A DNA stretch of 64,000 nt from assembly GCF_000725345.1 (NCBI RefSeq), contig NZ_CP008852.1, forward strand, positions 2,571,693 to 2,635,692. The letters are read 5' to 3'. This stretch comes from Pelosinus sp. UFO1 (lineage in GTDB: Bacteria; Bacillota; Negativicutes; DSM-13327). Numbering within the stretch: the stretch's first letter is position 1; each line of letters opens with the position of its first letter. Both the position numbers and the translations under genes were made by a program. The notes below the pieces were generated by a model that was not told the DNA's origin, searched no databases, and saw only the letters and a program-made list of their open reading frames with translations. Shown piece by piece: positions 9,285 through 16,361 of this stretch.

Positions 9285-9893
9285 TCATTTAACATTTTCC
9301 TTCCATAATTCAACGAGCTTAAAACGGAATTCAATTTTTCCATCTTGTTGTTCCTGGTTATCCGCATATCCTTGCTGTTTTGGTATAGCGGTCGCATTTG
9401 TTATATCAATGAAACACAGGGGAGGAAATAATACGCACCACCAATTTTTCCCCTCTGCCTTACCTATTAAGATTCGTACTGCTTCATATTTTCCAGCTGG
9501 CAGCACCAAATTACCATATGCTTTTATCGGAAAATCGAACATTCCAATCTCAATATCTACTGGATACTGAGCGCCATTCTTACTTAAAACTTCTTCACTT
9601 ATTGTAATGAGCTCTTGTTTATGCGCAACTACAACCTTCTTTGCAGCCTCTTTATTATTGGCAGCTTCTAGGTAAGGTGCCAAATAAGCAATTACTGCAT
9701 CGCGCACTTTCAATTTTAACTGCTGATCTTCCGTGTTGTCACTGTTAGCCAGTACATGTAAGCGAATTAAATCTTCTTTACCAACAGATACAGGCAAGCT
9801 TTCTCTACCCTGTAACGTTAAAAATCCCCAGCCTGCTATTATAAAAAAACCTAAACCTAGTAAACCAAATCCCCATAATAATTTTCTCTTCAC
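9285..9893 (-). CDS. spoIIR: Stage II sporulation protein R
   Basis: A 202-aa protein with an N-terminal signal/anchor segment (residues 5-25) and the family core LIRLHVLANSDNTEDQQLKLKVRD, then a PAGKYEAVRILIGKAEGKNWWCVLFPPLC motif that is diagnostic for SpoIIR. SpoIIR is made in the forespore and triggers SpoIIGA in the mother-cell membrane to cleave pro-SigE. It starts with GTG, 9 nt after GGGAGA, and lies 21 bp downstream of sigG, so the two are probably cotranscribed. Its targets spoIIGA and sigE are also in this window, 47 kb away beyond the prophage. Confidence 0.95.
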   Translation of the reverse strand: MKRKLLWGFGLLGLGFFIIAGWGFLTLQGRESLPVSVGKEDLIRLHVLANSDNTEDQQLKLKVRDAVIAYLAPYLEAANNKEAAKKVVVAHKQELITISEEVLSKNGAQYPVDIEIGMFDFPIKAYGNLVLPAGKYEAVRILIGKAEGKNWWCVLFPPLCFIDITNATAIPKQQGYADNQEQQDGKIEFRFKLVELWKENVK

Positions 9894-9914
9894 AGTAAAT
9901 TTTCTCCCACCTGT

Positions 9915-10688
9915 TTATATATATTTACGCATATGACCAAGGGCTGCTTTTTCTAATCTTGAAACTTGCGCTTGCGATATTCCAATTTCATCAGCGACTT
10001 CCATTTGTGTCTTACCTTCAAAAAATCGCAAATTAAGAATATGTTTTTCTCTATCGCTGAGCCTGCGTAATGCATCCTTAATAGCCACCCCTTCTAGCCA
10101 ATTAAAATCCAGTTGTTTATCATCACTAATTTGGTCCATCACAAAAATAGGATCACCGCCATCATGATAAATTGGCTCGAATAAAGAAATTGGTTCTTGA
10201 ATCGCATCAAGAGCAAATATTATTTCTTCCCGTTGAATTTTGAGCTCGTCAGCAATCTCCTTTATAGAAGGCTCCCGGGAATGTCTGCTGACGAGAGAAT
10301 CCCTTACCTGCAATGCTTTGTAGGCAATATCCCGCATAGACCTACTAACTCGAATGGGATTATTATCACGTAAATAACGACGTATTTCACCAATAATCAT
10401 CGGTACAGCATAAGTAGAAAATTTGACGTTTTGCGAAAGGTCAAAATTGTCGATTGCTTTCATTAGACCAATACAACCAACCTGAAACAAATCATCTACA
10501 TATTCACCCCGATTATTAAACCGCTGGATTACACTAAGAACCAATCGCAAATTGCCATAGATTAATTGTTCTCTTACCGATAGTTCTCCATTTTGTAGCA
10601 CCACAAACAATTCACGCATTTTAGTAGCGGAAAGCACCGGGAGTTTCGCTGTATTAACACCGCAAATTTCCACTTTATTTATAATCAT
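9915..10688 (-). CDS. sigG: Forespore sigma factor SigG
   Basis: A 257-aa sigma-70 family factor, nearly collinear with B. subtilis SigG: NKVEICGVNTAKLPVL at the start, the region 2 core NRGEYVDDLFQVGCIGLMKAIDNFD, and the region 4 helix-turn-helix MEVADEIGISQAQVSRLEKAALGHM. It directs late forespore transcription. ATG at 10688 is chosen because GGGGGGA lies just upstream and the protein then begins like its relatives. It is normally next to sigE; here the prophage separates them. A sigmaF/sigmaG-type promoter remains on the sigG side. Confidence 0.97.
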   Translation of the reverse strand: MIINKVEICGVNTAKLPVLSATKMRELFVVLQNGELSVREQLIYGNLRLVLSVIQRFNNRGEYVDDLFQVGCIGLMKAIDNFDLSQNVKFSTYAVPMIIGEIRRYLRDNNPIRVSRSMRDIAYKALQVRDSLVSRHSREPSIKEIADELKIQREEIIFALDAIQEPISLFEPIYHDGGDPIFVMDQISDDKQLDFNWLEGVAIKDALRRLSDREKHILNLRFFEGKTQMEVADEIGISQAQVSRLEKAALGHMRKYI

Positions 10689-10743
10689 TTTTTTCCCCCC
10701 ATTGGTTTCCATAAATCCATTTTAATAAATACCATACATGAGC

Positions 10744-10772
10744 ATTATTGCCATGCATAGTTAGTTTTATTC
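10744..10772 (-). promoter_or_regulatory. Candidate sigmaF/sigmaG-type promoter of sigG-spoIIR
   Basis: Read on the minus strand, GAATA is separated by exactly 15 bp from GGCAATAAT, close to the GYATA-N15-GGNNANANT pattern of forespore promoters. It ends 55 bp before the sigG start and lies on the host side of attL, so the prophage does not disconnect it. Confidence 0.6.
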
Positions 10773-10890
10773 ACAGAACCATCGTAAACATTAATTGACA
10801 ACACCTATTTTAGCTATCATTAGCAGGATATTTAAGTAAAATTGTAACGATCTACTACCAACAATTGTTACTATTTTTCTGCATAAAAAA

Positions 10891-10923
10891 AGACCTAGCT
10901 TAGCTAAGTCCTTTGTTAGGTCT
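10891..10923 (-). terminator. Original sigE terminator, now separated from sigE
   Basis: AGACCTA / TAGGTCT stem with a 19-nt interior, followed on the minus strand by seven Ts. It overlaps the stop codon of the stranded sigE tail at 10922-10924. It would be the natural end of the spoIIGA-sigE transcript in a prophage-free chromosome. Confidence 0.75.
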
Positions 10924-10972
10924 ATTCCATACGTAGTATTTCCTTACGTAACCTTTTTATAATTCTTTTCTC
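10922..10972 (-). pseudogene. Stranded 3' end of the host sigE gene
   Basis: On the minus strand this encodes EKRIIKRLRKEILRME and a TAG stop, which matches the C-terminus of SigE proteins (B. subtilis has EKRIIKRLRKEF). Nine of 16 residues equal the present SigE tail. It has no upstream gene: sequence past 10972 is phage DNA. It lies 234 bp upstream of sigG, where the end of sigE normally lies. I read it as the host part of an att split, not as an independent sigma gene. Confidence 0.85.
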
Positions 10973-10980
10973 AATACGAA
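10958..10980. other. attL, left prophage junction
   Basis: The shared core TTTCTC (GAGAAA on the sigE strand) is at 10967-10972 and recurs at 57857-57862. The surrounding ATTC-TTTTCTC here compares with ATTC-GTTTCTC at the other end. Host sequence (sigE tail) is to the left and phage sequence to the right. The crossover probably falls at the GA step of the core. Confidence 0.7.
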
Positions 10981-11020
10981 TATCACAAAACATGATAATA
11001 TAAAGTTTCCTTCTATTAAA

Positions 11021-11051
11021 TATATGCGTAGTTTATTATACTATGCATATA
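11021..11051. repeat. 12-bp inverted repeat near attL
   Basis: TATATGCGTAGT and ACTATGCATATA face each other across 7 bp with one mismatch. The following 50 bp has alternating purine-pyrimidine runs (GCGCACGCATGTACACGC). It lies 50 bp inside the phage end and is not part of a gene. It may be a protein-binding site for integration or replication, but no function is shown. Confidence 0.4.
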
Positions 11052-11116
11052 TTTTTTTGCGCACGCATGTACACGCACCCGCACACACTAACCGCGACCC
11101 TGTTTCACGCAAAAAA

Positions 11117-11143
11117 AAGCCTCAACATCTAGCGTTAAGGCTT
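11117..11143 (-). terminator. Terminator of the leftmost prophage operon
   Basis: Stem AAGCCTTAA / TTGAGGCTT with an 8-A tract on the plus strand, which reads as eight Ts on the minus strand. It ends the ParM-ParR-FtsK operon transcript. Confidence 0.8.
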
Positions 11144-11195
11144 GTTTTTGTACGTATTAGCGAATAGCTCACGAATAGGCAAACGTATATCAACA

Positions 11196-11483
11196 TTATA
11201 TTAAATCGCAAAATTGTTTAAATAACATCATAGCCAATCCTATAAAAATTCCTACAGCTGCTAGGTAACTTCCATTTGCGACTAACCTAGCAATCTTACT
11301 TCCACCAAATGCTGATAATATCATTGGACCTACTATACTTATAATCCCACAAGCAAATATAGCAAGTGTTCCATTCACGTATATCTGAGCATCGGAACTA
11401 GATCCAGATATTAAGTCCCTAAGTCCAGCATAGCAAATTGTTGGTGTTAAGCAACTAAAAATTATTAATATGATTTCACGCAT
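11196..11483 (-). CDS. Small membrane protein with signal-like N-terminus
   Basis: A 95-aa protein with three hydrophobic segments: a signal-like N-terminus ending in CYAG, then two membrane helices near residues 45-65 and 72-90. The layout (signal peptide plus two helices, under 100 aa) resembles VirB2/TrbC-type pilins or holins, but no motif proves either. The ATG at 11483 follows AGGGAGGT and overlaps the previous stop codon, implying coupled translation with the winged-helix protein. It is the last gene of the left operon. Confidence 0.6.
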   Translation of the reverse strand: MREIILIIFSCLTPTICYAGLRDLISGSSSDAQIYVNGTLAIFACGIISIVGPMILSAFGGSKIARLVANGSYLAAVGIFIGLAMMLFKQFCDLI

Positions 11484-11928
11484 TGCGTAAAACCTCCCTA
11501 GCATTATTTATAAAATCATCGTTGACCATGATCGTACTATCTCCTGGTAATTTAAAAACCTTATCGGTAATGTAATGCTCTCTAATGGCCCCAGTTACCG
11601 TATTTATGACCGTACAGATTGAAGTATCATAATTAAATGATATACGCTCCCATGACTTACAGCGTTTCTCAAGCCACAATCTAGCCCAGTTTATACCTAT
11701 ACGCTGCAGGGGATTTTTGTGAACATCTATGTAATAAAAATATGGTGATGTTTGAGTACAGCGTTTAATTTTACCTTGCTGATACAATGCCGACAATCTC
11801 CTTTGGGCCACTCTAGCGGATGGATATAGTAGGAGTTGTATTTGTTTTGCATCCAATACGCCCCACTCCGTTAGAGTTTCGATAAGCCTGTTGTCCCTTT
11901 GCTTTCCCGCCCGTCTGAAATTGTTCAA
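11476..11928 (-). CDS. Replication-relaxation-type winged-helix protein
   Basis: A 150-aa protein. The N-terminal 60 residues (NRLIETLTEWGVLDAKQIQ, then ARVAQRRLSALYQQGKIKR) form a winged helix as in the Replic_Relax family found on conjugative elements and plasmids of Gram-positive bacteria. Such proteins are thought to work with replication initiators or FtsK-like ATPases. The TTG at 11928 is chosen because GGAGGTG lies 7 nt upstream. It overlaps the end of the FtsK gene by 116 bp in another frame. Confidence 0.65.
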   Translation of the reverse strand: MNNFRRAGKQRDNRLIETLTEWGVLDAKQIQLLLYPSARVAQRRLSALYQQGKIKRCTQTSPYFYYIDVHKNPLQRIGINWARLWLEKRCKSWERISFNYDTSICTVINTVTGAIREHYITDKVFKLPGDSTIMVNDDFINNAREVLRNA

Positions 11929-12988
11929 TCTGCTGCACCTCCTCGGGATCAAGATAAGGTGTTTGTATCTCAATTAGTTCCCTTCCGTTTCTCCACATGG
12001 CCCTTCCTGGTATGGATGGTAATAATGCGCCCTCGCCTGAGTCTAAAATGATACGGCTATCTATGTTTGATATTACTTGGTAACATAAGCGGCCTGAAAA
12101 ATTTGCCTTTGCATCTCCAAATGACTTGCTGGTGAATATTTTGGATGATGGCCTTTGCGTAGCAGCTACATTGCAAATTCCTACTGACCGGCACAATCTG
12201 AGTAATGTCTCTAGGTCTTCCTGTGCATCCTTATCTTTTAATTCTGCCAGCTCATCAATAATTAGTACGATATATGGTAATTTCGTTACGCATTTGGCAT
12301 TATATTTACCGATATTAACGAATTTAGATTGTTTTAATAATAGTTGCCTTTTCCGCATCTCCTGCACAAGCCTATCCAGTGCCTGACAAGCGGTTTCTAA
12401 TTCGGTCACTAGCATGACACGATTTTCAAGATAGTTATACTCTGACATTTTCAAGTCAATCAATACTATCACAGGCGGCTCTGGAAGGTTTAATAATGAG
12501 TTAGCGATAACATGTATAGCATTTGATTTGCCACCGCCTGTAGTTCCTCCTATTAGCATGTGGGGCAATGATGCGAGATCGATAACTTCTAAGCCACGCT
12601 TGCTATACCCTATTGGTATTGGCAAGATTCCTTTAAGTGGATAATCTGCCGAATAAGTAAAATAATCACCTAGTAGATCGGTACTGATATTTAATATTGC
12701 CATTTTACCGGATTGACTGATATCTACCTGAACATTGTTTCCGCCTGCTGCATCCTTGAAATAATCTAGCTTGCTATAAAAATCTTTAAAACTAACCCCT
12801 GCAGGGAGTGCAATAGTAAATGTATAGCCGTTAGCGATTTTCTTCTTAGCGTGGATTTGTGGCCTTCGCTTATCTTCCCATAGGGCTTCGATCGTTTCTG
12901 TAACGGCTAGAGGTATTTCCATGTTCAGCATTGGCATTATAATTGATCGAATATCGTTTTTTATTTCAGCAAAAATATTTTCCTTCAT
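11813..12988 (-). CDS. FtsK/SpoIIIE-type DNA translocase ATPase
   Basis: A 391-aa P-loop ATPase with Walker A GGTTGGGKS (residues 147-155) and Walker B YIVLIIDELAEL (240-251), followed by the FtsK-type AATQRP motif and a conserved RLCYQVISNIDSRIILD segment. It lacks membrane helices and the gamma DNA-reading domain of chromosomal FtsK, so it looks like the translocases of plasmids and integrative elements. ATG at 12988 follows AGGAGG. Its neighbours (ParM-like actin, RHH protein, Replic_Relax protein) suggest a role in DNA movement or segregation. Confidence 0.85.
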   Translation of the reverse strand: MKENIFAEIKNDIRSIIMPMLNMEIPLAVTETIEALWEDKRRPQIHAKKKIANGYTFTIALPAGVSFKDFYSKLDYFKDAAGGNNVQVDISQSGKMAILNISTDLLGDYFTYSADYPLKGILPIPIGYSKRGLEVIDLASLPHMLIGGTTGGGKSNAIHVIANSLLNLPEPPVIVLIDLKMSEYNYLENRVMLVTELETACQALDRLVQEMRKRQLLLKQSKFVNIGKYNAKCVTKLPYIVLIIDELAELKDKDAQEDLETLLRLCRSVGICNVAATQRPSSKIFTSKSFGDAKANFSGRLCYQVISNIDSRIILDSGEGALLPSIPGRAMWRNGRELIEIQTPYLDPEEVQQIEQFQTGGKAKGQQAYRNSNGVGRIGCKTNTTPTISIR

Positions 12989-12999
12989 ATAATATCCTC

Positions 13000-13242
13000 C
13001 TATAAAAATCCACATATCTCATGATCCAAATCCTCGCTTATTACTGGCATAACTACGGGCTCCGCTCTCCCGACCAGTCTCCTACTCAATAACTCTTCTA
13101 TATAAATAGCTATCCCCGGATCAATCCCGCCTTGCATTTCTGCCCTGGCCTTATCGCGAACCCATGCGGAAAAATTATTTAGCTGGCAAATATACTTCCA
13201 TACTTCCTGATCGTTGATATAAACTAATTTTTGGTTTGCCAT
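13000..13242 (-). CDS. ParR-like ribbon-helix-helix adaptor candidate
   Basis: An 80-aa protein. Residues 5-38 (KLVYINDQEVWKYICQLNNFSAWVRDKARAEM) have the strand-helix-turn-helix spacing of ribbon-helix-helix DNA-binding proteins, and the C-terminus is an acidic tail ending in HEICGFL. It overlaps the 3' end of the ParM-like gene by 19 bp. In type II partition, a small RHH protein encoded just after ParM links the filament to a centromere, and position and size fit that role. Sequence similarity alone is weak. Confidence 0.55.
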   Translation of the reverse strand: MANQKLVYINDQEVWKYICQLNNFSAWVRDKARAEMQGGIDPGIAIYIEELLSRRLVGRAEPVVMPVISEDLDHEICGFL

Positions 13243-14051
13243 TTCATATCACCTAATACACCAAGTCCTATAGCATTATCCCAAACTGGTTCTTCGCTAG
13301 TTTCTGCTGTTGGATAGTATTGTTTTAACCAGGGCTCCAAAAGAATAGCTCCCCCACCAGCTAATAACACAGGGTATTTAATACTTAACAATCTTTTAGA
13401 TATATCAGCGTAAATTCTCCGGGTTAATTGACTGGCAATCATATCACCTGGATTTTCAGCAGCATTTTCTAACTCTAGGCATCCGTAATTTAATGTGAAG
13501 CTATCCACATCTCGAAACCTACCATTAAATACACAGACCACGTTAACTGTCCTGCTTCCGATATCAATAACAATGCAATTAAGGTACCTGTTTTTTCTTG
13601 CCCAATATGCTCCCCCGCCCTCGATGCCAACTGCTATATCATCCTCGGACAACCTAATATTATGACGTTGGCCATTAACTGTTATGATGTGATTCCCTGA
13701 CAATAAATTGATATACTCTTTTTTTGTTGCTTGATCGTGTTGTTCCACTGGTAAGCCTGTTACTACCCGAATATCTGTCTCACTCGCTAGCAGCGCAATT
13801 GCTGTCAAGGATAATATGGCGGTGTCTTCGTGGATCTTGCTGCGGGATACCATTTCACGACGGAACCTAGATTCGCGCTCTGCGAGTTCTCCCAGGAAGT
13901 TCCTCTGCCCGTTGATAATAACGTCATAATCTCCATAATCACCTATCTTTAGTTCTCTTGGCTCTCCTACTGTTGATTTAATGCTGGCCCTTCGATTTCC
14001 GGTTATAGCCTTTAGAGTGTCACGACCACAGTCGATTGCTATTACTTGCAT
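13224..14051 (-). CDS. ParM/Alp-type actin-like segregation ATPase
   Basis: A 275-aa actin-fold protein with phosphate-1 loop VIAIDCGRDTLKAITG at the N-terminus, phosphate-2 CIVIDIGSRTVNVV near 165 and an adenosine motif LLAGGGAILL near 232. It is shorter than MreB and lacks its membrane helix, and resembles plasmid ParM/Alp proteins that polymerise to push DNA copies apart. The ATG follows GGAGG. The next gene encodes an RHH protein, and a 12-bp-periodic palindrome array lies upstream of the operon, together forming a candidate type II partition system. Confidence 0.8.
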   Translation of the reverse strand: MQVIAIDCGRDTLKAITGNRRASIKSTVGEPRELKIGDYGDYDVIINGQRNFLGELAERESRFRREMVSRSKIHEDTAILSLTAIALLASETDIRVVTGLPVEQHDQATKKEYINLLSGNHIITVNGQRHNIRLSEDDIAVGIEGGGAYWARKNRYLNCIVIDIGSRTVNVVCVFNGRFRDVDSFTLNYGCLELENAAENPGDMIASQLTRRIYADISKRLLSIKYPVLLAGGGAILLEPWLKQYYPTAETSEEPVWDNAIGLGVLGDMKWQTKN

Positions 14052-14052
14052 A

Positions 14053-14355
14053 TCATCTACCTCCAGCAGAAATAATACATCTTTTCAAATTCATGCGAGT
14101 TACAGAATCAGCGACAGTGTTACTCCCTTTTACCGGGCAGTATTCAAATATTTCTCCATTAATCTTTTTAACTTGATGGTACGTAAACATATAGCCACAC
14201 TCAGGACAACCATCTTCTTCTCGTTCTAGCTTCCATGAGTACACTACAAAATGCAGCCCACAAACTTGACAAATATAGCTGTGAGCAAAAGTCCCTTGTT
14301 TCTCTGCTATTCCCATTTCACCGATCAAAACTTTATCAACTAACCATTTATCCAT
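14053..14355 (-). CDS. Zinc-ribbon protein leading the ParM operon
   Basis: A 100-aa protein with CQVCGLHF and CPECGYMF, two CxxC pairs 31 residues apart that should form a zinc ribbon. It ends one base before the ParM-like start, so it is cotranscribed and probably translationally coupled. It is the first gene after the palindrome array. Function unknown; it could be a small DNA-binding regulator. Confidence 0.6.
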   Translation of the reverse strand: MDKWLVDKVLIGEMGIAEKQGTFAHSYICQVCGLHFVVYSWKLEREEDGCPECGYMFTYHQVKKINGEIFEYCPVKGSNTVADSVTRMNLKRCIISAGGR

Positions 14356-14370
14356 TTAACCCGCCCCTTT

Positions 14371-14402
14371 CTATATAGTTCTCCATATGGTTTGCTATAT
14401 AG
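14371..14402. repeat. Three palindromic octamers at 12-bp period, candidate parC/operator
   Basis: CTATATAG (14371-14378), CCATATGG (14383-14390) and CTATATAG (14395-14402) are each perfect palindromes and are spaced 4 bp apart. The array starts 16 bp upstream of the first gene of the ParM operon. RHH proteins of partition systems bind such short iterated sites, so it may be both centromere and operator. Confidence 0.55.
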
Positions 14403-14470
14403 ATATGCACGATTATTGATTCTGATACACTTTTATTGAATAATTTTCACTAAAATAGATAAAAATAATA

Positions 14471-14492
14471 ACGCTCCTTTAAATTGGAGCGT
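14471..14492 (-). terminator. Terminator of the XRE gene at 14479
   Basis: ACGCTCC / GGAGCGT stem overlapping the stop codon of the XRE gene, followed on the minus strand by TATTATTTTTA. Confidence 0.75.
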
Positions 14493-14715
14493 CTTCAAGT
14501 AAATCTTGTAAATTTATCTCTGGGAAATCATGTTTCAGTTTATTCCAGCAATCCCAAATATGATCCCTCGTAGGTTCATTAACATGTCTTTCCCATTTAT
14601 TGTATATCGTACGTTCTACTCCCAAATAAATTGCCATTTCTTTTTGGTTAATTCCCTTACCGCGCTTAGCAGCTAATTGTAACCGCCAATATTCTAATCT
14701 ATTTCTGCATTCCAT
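14479..14715 (-). CDS. XRE-like helix-turn-helix protein
   Basis: A 78-aa protein. Residues 21-45 (GINQKEMAIYLGVERTIYNKWERHVNEPT) form an XRE-type helix-turn-helix. It has its own terminator and is separated from the ParM operon by the palindrome array, so it could regulate that operon or the divergent secreted-protein gene. No dimerisation or ligand domain is present. Confidence 0.65.
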   Translation of the reverse strand: MECRNRLEYWRLQLAAKRGKGINQKEMAIYLGVERTIYNKWERHVNEPTRDHIWDCWNKLKHDFPEINLQDLLEDAPI

Positions 14716-14790
14716 ATAATCACGCCTTGTCCAATTATTACCATTATGTTATTCTATATTTAATAAAAATATCCTTTAAGGAGATTTAAA

Positions 14791-15339
14791 ATGATTAAAA
14801 CACTCATCATGTTATTACTCTTATTCTCAATTCCTTATACCAGTGCAGCTACTCCGAATAGTGATATAGTTATAAACAATATCGATAAGGTCCTTTTAGG
14901 GTTTAAGTATTCCAATACTTCTACATGGGGTATGACTACTCGAAGCGTACATGAAGATATTATTGATAAAAATGTTGCACCAGTATTAATAAAAAACAAT
15001 TGTGAAATTGTCACTGACATAAAGTACCTAGATAAATTACAAAGTAAAGGATATGCAGACTCTACCAGTGCTGAAAAAGCGGATTTGCTAGACATTTATA
15101 AAGATGATGGTTTTCTTTACTTAATTTTTATAGAAGTTGATCCTGTAAGGCGTGCTGCTGGGATGGGTTACGAATCATCTGCTCACGTTAAGATTATCGA
15201 TATGAGAAAATCAAACTATATTTTCAGTGGTAAAGTAAACGGAATGACAAAATGGGGTGGTGCGGGGACTGCATCTTCTAATGTAGGAAAAGAAATTAGA
15301 AAGATTTTAGAGGAAAAAGTATTTCCACCAAAAATGTAA
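14791..15339 (+). CDS. Secreted protein of unknown function (candidate lysogenic-conversion gene)
   Basis: A 182-aa protein with a signal peptide (MIKTLIMLLLLFSIPYTSAA, cleavage near residue 20). It lies on the plus strand among minus-strand phage genes, with its own AAGGAGATTT site and a bidirectional terminator, so it is an independent unit. The mature part has a mixed alpha/beta pattern (DGFLYLIFIEVDPVRRA, SAHVKIIDMRKSNYIFSG, GKEIRKILEEKVFPPKM) that recalls periplasmic CsgG/DUF4136-like folds, but I cannot assign a family. In a diderm host it should reach the periplasm or outer membrane. Confidence 0.7.
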   Translation: MIKTLIMLLLLFSIPYTSAATPNSDIVINNIDKVLLGFKYSNTSTWGMTTRSVHEDIIDKNVAPVLIKNNCEIVTDIKYLDKLQSKGYADSTSAEKADLLDIYKDDGFLYLIFIEVDPVRRAAGMGYESSAHVKIIDMRKSNYIFSGKVNGMTKWGGAGTASSNVGKEIRKILEEKVFPPKM

Positions 15340-15352
15340 TCTAGAATAATAT

Positions 15353-15382
15353 AACTCCCCAAGCAATTAAGCCTGGGGAGTT
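15353..15382. terminator. Bidirectional terminator between converging genes
   Basis: Perfect AACTCCCCA / TGGGGAGTT stem with a 12-nt loop. It sits between the convergent genes at 14791 (plus) and 15384 (minus) and has TTCATTTT after it on the plus strand. Confidence 0.85.
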
Positions 15383-15383
15383 T

Positions 15384-15623
15384 TCATTTTCGTTCCATAA
15401 ACCACTTGCCCTGATCACAAAATAAATAAACCTGCTTATTACATATCCTGCAAGTATACCTCATTCCCATCCCACCAGCTTTTAATGATGCAGCTTGGCG
15501 AACGTCTAGGAGCTTGTCAACCTCAAATACCCGCCCATCTTCCCATTTAATTGATAATGGTCTAATGTTTCCTTGTATATCATGTCTTGCTGTTACTTCT
15601 ACGAAAACCTTGTAATTGCTCAT
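15384..15623 (-). CDS. Small conserved protein under a LexA-type box
   Basis: A 79-aa protein: VFVEVTARHDIQGNIRPLSIKWEDGRVFEVDKLLDVRQAASLKAGGMGMRYTCRI then a CxxC-containing end and KWFMERK. I recognise this as a widespread small Firmicute family of unknown function. ATG at 15623 follows AGAGGTG. An SOS-type palindrome lies 17 bp upstream, so it should be damage-inducible. It is a single gene with its own terminator. Confidence 0.7.
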   Translation of the reverse strand: MSNYKVFVEVTARHDIQGNIRPLSIKWEDGRVFEVDKLLDVRQAASLKAGGMGMRYTCRICNKQVYLFCDQGKWFMERK

Positions 15624-15640
15624 ATATTTCACCTCTAAAA

Positions 15641-15654
15641 CGAACATATGTTTG
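15641..15654 (-). promoter_or_regulatory. LexA-type SOS box
   Basis: CGAACATATGTTTG differs at one base from the Firmicute LexA consensus CGAAC-N4-GTTCG and lies immediately upstream of the gene at 15384-15623. Confidence 0.65.
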
Positions 15655-15724
15655 TTTTTATTGTAAGGTTTTTTGAAGTGAATGGCAAGTAGTAGTTGTT
15701 GGGAATTGTTTTACGTGTTATTCG

Positions 15725-16249
15725 TTAAAGTGAAAATGTGTTCTCTAAACATTTTATCGTCAATAATAGCTCCGCACGCTCTTTTATTTTATCATTATTA
15801 TCTAGAACATCATTAATCCATCTTTCAATAGCCACGCAGATATCTTCACAAAATATATCAACTTGTAGTTGTAATGTATTATTTAATTTGTTTAAATGTA
15901 TAGTACCCCGCCCATGTGGTGCCACAAAATTAAAGTCTTCTAATATTTTTCTTGCTTTTTGACCTGTAATGTCTTGAGAACCTTGGTGTAAATAAGAACA
16001 TCTCAATGCGTAAAAATCATCAGCATTTAGAAACACATGAGTAGTCTCATTAGCCCCTATTTTACGCGTATATTTTAAAAGCATATATTTGTTATACCAA
16101 TTTTTATATCTCATACCTGTATTAAGAAGATTAGGGCTTTCTAATTTACTACACATATCAGGTAAGGCAAGAGCCAGAGCTAATGCTGCATACCAGTTTT
16201 GCTCATTAATGGATTTCCTAACGGCATCAACAAATACTTTTATACTCAA
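15725..16249 (-). CDS. HEPN-like protein, possible defence or abortive-infection RNase
   Basis: A 174-aa mostly helical protein. It contains DFYALRCSYLHQG, where R83 and H88 form the RX4H signature of HEPN domains, many of which are RNases in toxin-antitoxin or abortive-infection systems. The N-terminal part is a helical bundle (NWYAALALALALPDMCSKLE). TTG at 16249 is chosen because AAGGAGAG lies 8 nt upstream. No antitoxin gene is adjacent: the gene stands alone between the SOS-box gene and the lysis operon terminator. Inactive HEPN-fold relatives are also common. Confidence 0.5.
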   Translation of the reverse strand: MSIKVFVDAVRKSINEQNWYAALALALALPDMCSKLESPNLLNTGMRYKNWYNKYMLLKYTRKIGANETTHVFLNADDFYALRCSYLHQGSQDITGQKARKILEDFNFVAPHGRGTIHLNKLNNTLQLQVDIFCEDICVAIERWINDVLDNNDKIKERAELLLTIKCLENTFSL

Positions 16250-16322
16250 TACTATCACTCTCCTTTTATTATTTATCTTTTCGGTATAATCCATTAATAA
16301 CCTTTTAATATAAATAAAAAAA

Positions 16323-16354
16323 GCCCCGCCCTACCGATTAAGGTAAGACGGGGC
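16323..16354 (-). terminator. Terminator of the late/lysis operon
   Basis: GCCCCGYCYTACC-type stem around 14 bp (GCCCCG / CGGGGC at its base), followed by seven Ts on the minus strand. Confidence 0.85.
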
Positions 16355-16361
16355 CTATAAT

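Noticed and set aside
10922-10990. A separate small gene or degenerate second sigma factor beside sigG
   Set aside because: Only the last 16 codons of sigE are present, ending exactly at the shared core. It has no ribosome-binding site, and its terminator and position are those expected of sigE.
11196-14355. A complete conjugation system
   Set aside because: Only an FtsK-type ATPase, a winged-helix protein and a small membrane protein are present. No mating-pair ATPase, relaxase of the MOB type or pilus set was seen, so only a segregation or DNA-movement role is supportable.
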